Below are positions 1-5,365 of a stretch of 6,832 bases of DNA, in pieces (position 1 is the stretch's first letter; each line of letters starts with the position of its first letter). Below the pieces are notes generated by a model that did no database searches, had not been told where the DNA came from, and worked only from the letters and a program-made list of their open reading frames with translations. The position numbers and the translations under genes are program-made. This DNA comes from Cyanobacteria bacterium UBA5018 (GTDB lineage: Bacteria > Cyanobacteriota > Cyanobacteriia > PCC-6307 > Cyanobiaceae), in contig DGYA01000087.1 in NCBI GenBank assembly GCA_002396505.1, positions 918 to 7,749 on the forward strand. Reading direction: 5' to 3'.

Positions 1-230
1 TAGCGGGCCCGGAGTTGGCTGGGCTAGCCTGGGTTGGGTGGGCTCCTAGCCCAGGGACTGTTTCAAAAAAGTGATCAGCTCATCGCGGCGCAGGTGAGAC
101 CAGCGGCGCAGCTGCTACTCACGTTCCACTTGCTGGCGATAGGCGAGCAGCTCCTTGCGCTCACCTTCTAGCTGCTGCAGCTGCGTTTCCAACTCGGCGA
201 TCTTCTTCTTCGCAATCCTTACCAGGCCCT
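1..230 (-). pseudogene. Decayed chimeric copy of the coiled-coil/Rho-N gene pair, truncated by the window edge
   Basis: Bases 1-120 match 1462-1581 (roughly 91% by eye, with 59-105 identical to 1521-1567). Bases 121-230 match about 2163-2272 (roughly 87% by eye). The copy therefore joins part of the 184-aa gene to part of the 181-aa gene, with about 580 bp missing between them. Read on the minus strand, the fused frame runs from the coiled-coil of the 181-aa protein (about its residues 57-94) straight into the Rho-N/SAP-like segment of the 184-aa protein (about its residues 112-135). The frame is broken by TAG at 115-117 and TAG at 46-48, both at sites where the parent has a CAG glutamine codon. 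A 1-bp deletion near 35-40 also shifts the frame. No start codon or ribosome-binding site is present at its 5' side, where similarity stops near 230. It probably continues to the left of the window. I infer a non-functional duplicate. Confidence 0.85.
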
Positions 231-362
231 TCCCTCTGACGAGGTCGGTGGCGTGGGTGTTTGCTGCGACTTTGTCGCTTTGCAGCCTGCTCGGACCAGG
301 CTGATGGCGTGGGCTTAAAGCACGAGGCAGGCAGCTTGGACCATCGCAGGGCTGGGCCCCCC

Positions 363-1037
363 TCAGCCCGCCCAGATCTGCTCCAGATCCAGCGCCAGCC
401 CAGGGAAGTGGGGAGCTGCATCAAGGTGGGTGGCCGCTTCTAGCCGCCGGGGCTGGGCCGGGGAATCCGCCAGCGGTTCCCAGATTTCCACGGCTTGCTC
501 CGCCGGAATCAAGAGCCAGCCGAGGCGGGCACCGTTGCGCTGGTAGGCGGCCAGCTTGCGGCGCAGAGCGGTGAGGCCCCGGGGGCCTTCGTCGCTGGGA
601 CTCGCCAGCTCCACCACCAGATCGGGGCAGAGGGGGGCGAAACCGCAGCGCTGCTCGGCTGTAAGGGCCTGCCAGCGATCGAGGGCCACTAGGGCTGCAT
701 CGGGGCTGAGCACGGAGTTGTCGGCGAGGCGGAAGCCGGTGGAGCTGTCGAACAGCTTCAGGGGCAGTCCGCTGCGCTTGAGGGCCTGCCAGAGAAGGGC
801 ATTGAGGGCACTGTTGCGGGCACCCGTTTCGCTGCCAGTAGGGGTTATCAGGATCAGGGAACCATCGGCGGCAAGCTCCAGCACTGCCTCTGGATTGGCC
901 TGGCACAGCTCAGCAAATTGCTCGGGGCTGAAACGCAGACCAGCGCAGAGAGAAGCCGGCAAGCTGAGCGACTCCGGCAGCCCGGCACCCCATTCCCTGC
1001 CGGACGTGCTCTCCAGGGGGCGGGGCGGAGCGAGCAT
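363..1037 (-). CDS. Uma2 family (DUF820) protein, PD-(D/E)xK endonuclease fold
   Basis: This is a 224-aa intact member of the Uma2/DUF820 family, which is very abundant in cyanobacteria and has a restriction-endonuclease-like fold; the cellular substrate is generally unknown. Hallmarks in order: an N-terminal FSPEQFAELC helix (36-45), a VLELAADGSLILITPTG strand region (52-68), DSSTGFRL (97-104), SPDAALV (111-117), PLCPDLVVELASPSD (135-149), and KLAAYQRNGARLGWLL (161-176). The candidate catalytic set is D113, E143 and K161, all present. Length is normal for the family. The ATG at 1037 is chosen because the conserved domain begins soon after it, but no Shine-Dalgarno sequence precedes it. The same frame stays open for 83 more codons to an ATG at 1286; that extension does not resemble the family. 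The gene is monocistronic in appearance, 320 bp downstream of the 184-aa gene. A weak inverted repeat (349-354 with 364-369) overlaps its stop codon but lacks a T-run. It sits between the intact gene pair and its decayed copy. Confidence 0.9.
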   Translation of the reverse strand: MLAPPRPLESTSGREWGAGLPESLSLPASLCAGLRFSPEQFAELCQANPEAVLELAADGSLILITPTGSETGARNSALNALLWQALKRSGLPLKLFDSSTGFRLADNSVLSPDAALVALDRWQALTAEQRCGFAPLCPDLVVELASPSDEGPRGLTALRRKLAAYQRNGARLGWLLIPAEQAVEIWEPLADSPAQPRRLEAATHLDAAPHFPGLALDLEQIWAG

Positions 1038-1357
1038 GGGCCCGACGGGTGTGCAGGCTTTCAGGCTAAGGGCGATGCCGACAGGTGGTCGCGGTTGATG
1101 GCCGCGGATGCCGAGGTCATGGCCCCGCTGCATGCCCATCAAGCCCTTGATCTGCAGCTGCGACGGCATCAGCTGGGCGGAGCTGAAGCCCAACCCTCGC
1201 TGCAGACGCTCGCCATGGCCAATGGGGTAGCGGTCTGGTCCGCCCACAAGGGACCGACCGATTGCATCTACCTGTCCCAGGTGCATGAGCGCACCAGCAA
1301 CAGTAAAGACATAACACCACTACAAGCTACAAACCGCCGATTCAGAAGTTACTGAAT
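1038..1357. other. Unassigned 320-base stretch between the Uma2 gene and the 184-aa gene
   Basis: I recognise no gene, RNA or mobile-element end here. The minus strand is open in the Uma2 frame back to an ATG at 1286, and a plus-strand frame is open across about 918-1355. Neither translation resembles a family I know, neither candidate start has a ribosome-binding site, and long open frames are common by chance at this GC content. A short 6-bp inverted repeat (ATTCAG/CTGAAT, 1340-1357) abuts the stop codon of the 184-aa gene but has no T-run, so it is at best a weak transcript end. Promoters for the Uma2 gene would have to lie here; none is obvious. Confidence 0.5.
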
Positions 1358-1912
1358 TTACTCATACCCCCAGGCAGCATCAATTTCCTCATCGCTGCTG
1401 TTCAACTTGCGCAACAGCAGCAACAGGAGGCGTTCGCTGCGGTTCGCGTCGGGGGGATAGCTAGCGGGCCCGGAGTTGGCTGGGCTGGCCTGGGTTAGGG
1501 AAGGCTCCTGGCCCAGGGCTTGTTTCAAAAAAGTGATCAGCTCATCGCGGCGCAGGTGAGACCAGCGTCGTAGCTGCTGCTCCCGGCAAATATTTTTTAA
1601 TTCCTCCACCGACATCGCCTCCAGGTGGTAATCGGCGGGCATCAGGATGTCAGGCGTCAGGGCGCTTGCCGTCTCGGCCAGGAGCTGTTGCTGGCGTTCG
1701 TCGAGCCGCTGGGCCTGGCGCTGCAGGTAGTTGTCGAGGCCGCGGGTATGGCTGGCGAGGATTGTGCCGAGGCTATGCAGATCGGCGCCCAAACCATCGC
1801 TGATCGGCGTGCGCCTCGATCTCATGCCGCCGGATCTCGGTCCAGTGGCTTTAGGACTAATGGGTTCAGGGCTAATTGGCTCAGAGTTACTGGACTCAGG
1901 GCTGTTGGCCAT
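1358..1912 (-). CDS. Hypothetical protein with Rho-N/SAP-like helical domain
   Basis: This is a 184-aa protein of unknown function. Residues 1-30 are Pro/Ser-rich and built from five-residue repeats (MANSP, ESSNS, EPISP, EPISP, KATGP). Residues about 40-85 form a Gln/Arg-rich amphipathic helical region (HSLGTILASHTRGLDNYLQR and beyond). Residues about 98-134 (EAMSVEELKNICREQQLRRW and following, up to LITFLKQAL) resemble the helix-extended-helix of Rho N-terminal/SAP domains, which commonly bind nucleic acid; this is a motif-level match by eye. A conserved-looking acidic tail ends the protein, after a six-leucine run at 162-167. The start is ATG 1912, because AGGAGG lies 6 nt upstream; the in-frame ATG at 1948 has no such site. 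It overlaps the end of the 181-aa gene by 17 bp, which suggests coupled translation and joint function. A role in nucleic-acid binding is inference only. A broken partial copy lies at 1-120. Confidence 0.8.
   Translation of the reverse strand: MANSPESSNSEPISPEPISPKATGPRSGGMRSRRTPISDGLGADLHSLGTILASHTRGLDNYLQRQAQRLDERQQQLLAETASALTPDILMPADYHLEAMSVEELKNICREQQLRRWSHLRRDELITFLKQALGQEPSLTQASPANSGPASYPPDANRSERLLLLLLRKLNSSDEEIDAAWGYE
1838..1912 (-). repeat. Five degenerate 15-bp tandem repeats encoding a pentapeptide repeat
   Basis: Consecutive 15-base units at 1838-1852, 1853-1867, 1868-1882, 1883-1897 and 1898-1912. The last four on the plus strand read AGGACTAATGGGTTC, AGGGCTAATTGGCTC, AGAGTTACTGGACTC and AGGGCTGTTGGCCAT. 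They encode the first 25 residues of the 184-aa protein as pentads ending mostly in SP. The last unit contains that gene's start codon. The stop codon of the 181-aa gene (1896-1898) straddles the boundary of the two final units. Confidence 0.8.
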
Positions 1913-2441
1913 CAGCCCCCTCCTCGTCAATTTCAGGCAGCGCTTCATCGATGAAGGCCACGGCGTCGGCCCGCTCCAGTAGTCGCTCTACCGCTCGCTT
2001 TAGATCGGCGCTGGATTGGCTGCTGGGGCCGCCATTGGTGCGGTCTTGTTGGTCTACCGCCTCTTTGATATCGGCCAAATTATCCAGGGCTTGCTCGATT
2101 TGCTGCACCTGCAGCAGTCGCCCCTTCAGCCGGGGCAGCAGCACCGAAATTTGCTGATTCTCCCGTTCCGCTTGCTGGCGGTAGGCGAGCAACTCGTTGC
2201 GTTCACCCTCCAGCTGCTGCAGCTGCGTTTCCAGCTCGACGATCTTCTTCTTCGCTTTGGTTACCAAGCCCTGCTGGGCACCGGCGCGGCGGTTGGCGGT
2301 GATCAGGGCATCGCGCATATCCCGGTAGAAATTGCGCAGATCCGCGAAGTGAATCAGCTTGTGCACCAGCGGAAACCGCTGGGAGGAGGTCTGGTCGATC
2401 TCCGCTGGGGGCTTATTGGAACGCTTGCGGGCGGTGGCCAT
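1896..2441 (-). CDS. Hypothetical coiled-coil protein, first gene of the pair
   Basis: This is a 181-aa soluble protein with no signal peptide or membrane segment; I do not recognise the family. A basic N-terminus (residues 1-12, KR-rich) is followed by a helical segment around FPLVHKLIHFADLRNFYRDM (23-42). Next comes a long charged coiled coil (about 58-126) with KAKKKIVELETQLQQLEGER-type heptads. A Ser/Gln linker (about 131-145), a second amphipathic helix (146-170) and an acidic tail (EIDEEGAD) complete the protein. The ATG at 2441 is the only reasonable start: the frame closes upstream at a TAA with no other start codon. No clear Shine-Dalgarno sequence precedes it. It lies 99 bp after futC on the same strand and overlaps the 184-aa gene by 17 bp. 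It may be read through from the iron operon or have its own promoter in 2442-2540. A structural or partner-scaffolding role with the 184-aa product is inference. Residues about 57-94 have a decayed copy at 121-230. Confidence 0.8.
   Translation of the reverse strand: MATARKRSNKPPAEIDQTSSQRFPLVHKLIHFADLRNFYRDMRDALITANRRAGAQQGLVTKAKKKIVELETQLQQLEGERNELLAYRQQAERENQQISVLLPRLKGRLLQVQQIEQALDNLADIKEAVDQQDRTNGGPSSQSSADLKRAVERLLERADAVAFIDEALPEIDEEGADGQQP
1919..1924 (-). promoter_or_regulatory. Ribosome-binding site deciding the start of the 184-aa gene
   Basis: The minus strand reads AGGAGG here, 6 nt before ATG 1912, inside the coding end of the 181-aa gene. The longer in-frame start at 1948 has nothing comparable, so this site fixes the start and points to translational coupling. 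Confidence 0.8.
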
Positions 2442-2520
2442 GGTGGAGGACGAAGCGGGAGAGCGGCAAATCCTCCCCGGCCAGGAAGGAACATTAAAAC
2501 AACTGGGCCCAGGGATTCAG

Positions 2521-2558
2521 ATCAAACTCCAACGGCCTGATCAAACACCAACGGCTGG
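2521..2558. repeat. Two 19-bp tandem repeats across the futC stop codon
   Basis: Units ATCAAACTCCAACGGCCTG (2521-2539) and ATCAAACACCAACGGCTGG (2540-2558) match at 16-17 of 19 positions. The futC stop codon (TGA, 2541-2543 on the minus strand) lies in the second unit, and the first unit lies just beyond the gene. The last five residues of FutC are therefore encoded by repeat DNA. Confidence 0.75.
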
Positions 2559-3815
2559 TGAATCCCTTCTAGCAACACCACCGCTAGCAACACCACCGCC
2601 AGCCATGGCATCGCTAGCCATGCCTACCCCCTCGGCCGAACCGAAGAGGGTGGCGATGGCCTGGGGGCGCAGCGTCACCCTGCATTGCATACCCAATTCA
2701 CAGGGATGGTCTAGGGGAAGCTTCAGCCGTAACCGCTGGCCCCGGCCCTCCAGCAGGGCCATCCAGGCGGGGCCGAGAAATTCGCGGCCCATTAGCTGCC
2801 AATCGCCGTGGGGATCGCTTTGCAACTGCAGATCCTCCTGGCTAAACATCACCTCCAGTTGCTCGCCAGCCGCTGGCTGGCTAAGCAATCGCTGAGCGGC
2901 CAGTGGCTGGCCATCTTGATGCAAACTATCGCCTTGCTGGCTATCCCCAGCCCAGTGCCATTGGCCTGTGGGAATGAGGCCCAGCGGCGTCACTAATTCA
3001 CCGGCCTCCAGGCTGGCGGGCAGCAGGTTGGCCTGCAGCACGAAACGGCCCACGAAGGCGGTGGCCGGTCGTTGCACCAGCTGCCTTGGCGGCGCGCATT
3101 GATGCAATACCCCGTCCCGCAGCACGGCCACCCGATTGCAGATGGCCAGCGCCTCCTCCGGGTCGTGGGTCACGATCAGGCCACTGGCGCCAACGCTGCT
3201 GAGCACCCGGGGCAGCTCGCTGCGCAGCCGCAGCCGCACCTCCACATCCAGGTTGGAGAAGGGTTCATCCAGCAGCAGCACCTTTGGTTGTGGCGCCAGG
3301 GCCCTGGCCAGGGCCAGCCGCTGCCGCTGGCCACCCGAAAGTTGGTGCGGATAGCGGCGCTCCAGGCCCTCCAGCCCCAGCAGTTCCATCAGCCAGCGCA
3401 CCCGGCTCAAGTCTTGACCGCGCCGCAAACCAAAGCAGGCGTTTTGCCAGGCATCCAGGTGTGGGAAAAGGGCGTAGTCCTGAAACACCATGCCCACCCC
3501 CCGCCGTTCCGCCGGCAGCCAGTGCTGGGGCCCGGCCACCTGGCGGCCTTCTATCCAAACCGACCCCCGCGCCGGTCGCTCAAAGCCAGCCACCAGCCGC
3601 AGCAGGGTGGTCTTTCCGCAACCCGATGGCCCCAGCAGGCCCACCAACTCGCCCCGCTGTAGCGATAGATCGATCTGGCGCAGGGTCCAGCCCCCAGGGT
3701 CGCCACTGCCACTGCCAGTGCTAGTGCCGTTGCCATTGGCAGTGCCATGGCCATTGGCGTAGCGGTGCCAGACGCCCCGCAGCTGCAGATGGGCTGCGCT
3801 CAAATCGCTGTTCAT
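2541..3815 (-). CDS. futC: Ferric iron ABC transporter ATP-binding protein (FbpC/FutC type)
   Basis: This is a 424-aa cytoplasmic ATPase that powers Fe3+ import through the adjacent permease. All nucleotide-binding elements are present: A-loop tyrosine Y19, Walker A GPSGCGKTT (62-70), Q-loop glutamine in VFQDYALFPH (Q112), signature LSGGQRQRLALARAL (159-173), Walker B VLLLDEP (179-185), D-loop SNLD (187-190) and switch histidine in IVTHDPEEA (H217). A TOBE-like regulatory region follows (about 240-390). Two additions are odd. A Gly/Asn/Ser/Thr-rich insertion (about 21-42) sits right after the A-loop tyrosine, and a low-complexity Ala/Gly/Ser tail (about 393-424) is encoded by tandem repeats. 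The protein is therefore longer than typical members of about 350 aa. Start is ATG 3815 with GGAG 6 nt upstream; a TTG two codons earlier would overlap the futB stop and is less likely. Substrate is assigned from futA and futB, since the ATPase alone would fit other CUT1/iron-type importers. Confidence 0.92.
   Translation of the reverse strand: MNSDLSAAHLQLRGVWHRYANGHGTANGNGTSTGSGSGDPGGWTLRQIDLSLQRGELVGLLGPSGCGKTTLLRLVAGFERPARGSVWIEGRQVAGPQHWLPAERRGVGMVFQDYALFPHLDAWQNACFGLRRGQDLSRVRWLMELLGLEGLERRYPHQLSGGQRQRLALARALAPQPKVLLLDEPFSNLDVEVRLRLRSELPRVLSSVGASGLIVTHDPEEALAICNRVAVLRDGVLHQCAPPRQLVQRPATAFVGRFVLQANLLPASLEAGELVTPLGLIPTGQWHWAGDSQQGDSLHQDGQPLAAQRLLSQPAAGEQLEVMFSQEDLQLQSDPHGDWQLMGREFLGPAWMALLEGRGQRLRLKLPLDHPCELGMQCRVTLRPQAIATLFGSAEGVGMASDAMAGGGVASGGVARRDSPAVGV
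2569..2598 (-). repeat. Two perfect 15-bp tandem repeats in the futC 3' end
   Basis: CTAGCAACACCACCG occurs at 2569-2583 and again at 2584-2598. The following bases to about 2625 (GCCAGCCATGG, GCTAGCCATGC) look like further degenerate units. They encode a Gly/Ala/Ser/Val-rich tail with no counterpart in the conserved part of the ATPase family. Confidence 0.8.
3694..3757 (-). repeat. Short-period degenerate repeat inside futC
   Basis: On the minus strand, triplets and hexamers of the GGCACT, GGCAAT/GGCAAC and GGCAGT types recur (for example GGCAGTGGCAGTGGC). They encode the Gly/Asn/Thr/Ser-rich insertion after the FutC A-loop. The pattern suggests replication-slippage growth within an otherwise conserved domain. 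Confidence 0.65.
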
Positions 3816-3817
3816 GT

Positions 3818-5365
3818 TCAACTCCGCTCCTCCAATGAGGGGATCAAGGCGATAGCCGCCAATAAACCAAAGCCCATAATCACCAGGGCCGGCGCCATGG
3901 CATAGCCCACCCTTTCATCACTGGCGTACTGAAACACCCGCACCGCCAGGGTATCGAAATCAAACGGCCTTAACGACAGGGTGAGCGGTAATTCCTTCAC
4001 CACATCCACAAACACCAGCAGCAAACCAACAAGTAGTGGGCCCCGCAGCAGCGGCAAATGAATGCGCCCGAGGGTCTGCCACCAACTGCAGCCCAGGCTG
4101 GTGGCCGTTTCATCGATGCTCACCGGGATTCTTTCCAGGGCGGCGTCGAGACCCTGCTTGGATACGGCCATGAACCGCACCCCATAGCCCCACACCAGCA
4201 ACAGCACTGGATTCAGCTGCAGCGGCCCCCCCAACAGCAGCAACCCCAGGGCCAGCACACTGCCCGGAATCGCATAGCCCAGGCCGGCCATAAAGCTGAA
4301 TTGATGCACCAGCGGTCGATCACTCCAGCGGCGAATGATCGCCAGCAGCAGGGCACAAAAGGCCGTGATCGCCGTTACCAGCAGGGCCAAGCCAAAACTG
4401 CGGCCCGCCAATGCCAACAATTCGCCCAGCGGTTCCGCAGCCATCACCTGCCAACCCTGCAAAATCCAGAGGCCCGGAATCAGCAGGCAGGCCAGCGGCG
4501 GCAGCAGGGTGACGCCAATGGCGGCGGCTGCGCGCCAACCAGTAAGCTGCCACACCTGGCAACTAACGCTGCCGGTGCCCAGGTTCCAGCGGCGGCTGCG
4601 GCGCCTTAGGGCCCGTTCGGCCGCCAGCAGCAGGATCACGATGGCTAGGGCGGTGAGCGCCAACAGGGCCGCCCCCCTGGGGTCGCCATCGATCTGCCAG
4701 CGATTCAAAATTCCAGCCGACAGGCTCGGCACCCCCAGCAACCTCACCGCTCCCAATTCATTCACCACCTCCATGGCGCTGAGGGCCACGCCGGCGCCGA
4801 TCGAAGGGGCAGCCAGCGGCAAAGCCACCCGCCAAAAACTCTGCCAGGGCCCCACCCCCAAACTGCGGCAGGCCTCCAGCAGCTGGCGGCCACTCATCGC
4901 AAAACTCTCGGTGCTGAGCAAAAACACATAGGTGTAGTTGGCCAGGCTTAGCAAAAGCACCGCCCACCAGATGCCGTAGATGCGGATGCCGTTCTGGCTA
5001 CCCCAATCGATCAAACTAGCCGCAAGCAAATAAGCGGGGAATGCCAGGGGCAGCAGCTGGGCCATGCGCAGCCAGCGGCGGCCCGGAAAGCGACAGACGG
5101 CGGTGAGCCAACCAGTGGCCGTACCCAGCACCGTGCCAAGCAGACCCTCGCCGGCCACCAACAGCAGCGTGCCGCGAATTTGGGCTGCTCCGTCGGCGCC
5201 GAGGCCGGCGGCGCCAGGTTCAGCGCTGAACAGGGCATCCCGCAGCAGCGCCGCCAGGGGCGCCAGGGCCAACAGGCCGATCAGCAGCACCGCCAGCAGC
5301 AGCCCTGCCCTGCCCAAACCTGGCCTATCCGCCTGGAAAGCTCGACCGCTCAAACACAAAGCCAC
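3818..5365 (-). CDS. futB: Ferric iron ABC transporter permease (FbpB/FutB type)
   Basis: This is a 515-aa inner-membrane permease with two fused transport domains, as usual for the Fbp/Fut/Sfu iron family, so it acts without a second permease subunit. About twelve hydrophobic segments are visible, the first at about 21-42. Each half has an EAA loop that couples to the ATPase. The first is LLEACRSLGVGPWQSFWRVA (162-181) and the second begins IDETATSLGCSWWQTLGRIH (417-436). The sequences VDVVKELPLTLSLRPFDFDT (453-472) and AVRVFQYASDE (474-484) are characteristic of iron-type permeases. A positively charged linker (RRRSRR, about 254-259) joins the halves. The proposed start is GTG 5365, directly after the futA stop codon (TAG 5366-5368, zero spacing), implying coupled translation. 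No strong ribosome-binding site supports it, so a slightly later TTG start is possible. futC follows after 2 bases. Confidence 0.93.
   Translation of the reverse strand: MALCLSGRAFQADRPGLGRAGLLLAVLLIGLLALAPLAALLRDALFSAEPGAAGLGADGAAQIRGTLLLVAGEGLLGTVLGTATGWLTAVCRFPGRRWLRMAQLLPLAFPAYLLAASLIDWGSQNGIRIYGIWWAVLLLSLANYTYVFLLSTESFAMSGRQLLEACRSLGVGPWQSFWRVALPLAAPSIGAGVALSAMEVVNELGAVRLLGVPSLSAGILNRWQIDGDPRGAALLALTALAIVILLLAAERALRRRSRRWNLGTGSVSCQVWQLTGWRAAAAIGVTLLPPLACLLIPGLWILQGWQVMAAEPLGELLALAGRSFGLALLVTAITAFCALLLAIIRRWSDRPLVHQFSFMAGLGYAIPGSVLALGLLLLGGPLQLNPVLLLVWGYGVRFMAVSKQGLDAALERIPVSIDETATSLGCSWWQTLGRIHLPLLRGPLLVGLLLVFVDVVKELPLTLSLRPFDFDTLAVRVFQYASDERVGYAMAPALVIMGFGLLAAIALIPSLEERS
3822..3825 (-). 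promoter_or_regulatory. Ribosome-binding site for futC within the futB 3' end
   Basis: The minus strand reads GGAG, 6 nt before ATG 3815, with a further GGAGGAG at 3827-3833. It selects ATG 3815 over the TTG at 3821 and places futC translation immediately after futB. Confidence 0.7.

Noticed and set aside
266..278. GCGAC-TTT-GTCGC hairpin in the spacer between the Uma2 gene and the relic
   Set aside because: Five-bp stem with no associated feature; expected by chance in GC-rich sequence.
349..369. GGGCTG/CAGCCC inverted repeat as a terminator of the Uma2 gene
   Set aside because: Short stem, overlaps the stop codon, no following T-run.
421..906. Alternative minus-strand frame within the Uma2 gene
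   Set aside because: Proline/arginine-rich shadow of the conserved Uma2 frame.
1340..1357. ATTCAG-N6-CTGAAT hairpin as a terminator of the 184-aa gene
   Set aside because: The stem is only 6 bp and AT-rich, with no T-run after it on the minus strand.
1..1581. Repeats flanking the Uma2 gene as insertion-sequence or transposon ends
   Set aside because: They are internal gene fragments in direct orientation, with no terminal inverted repeats, transposase or target-site duplication seen.
1912..1948. Longer start (ATG 1948) for the 184-aa gene
   Set aside because: No ribosome-binding site precedes it, while AGGAGG sits 6 nt before ATG 1912 and the pentapeptide repeats begin there.
4058..4609. 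Plus-strand open frame inside futB
   Set aside because: It is antisense to a clearly conserved permease, its product is Gln/Pro-rich, and it has no recognisable domain; a shadow frame.
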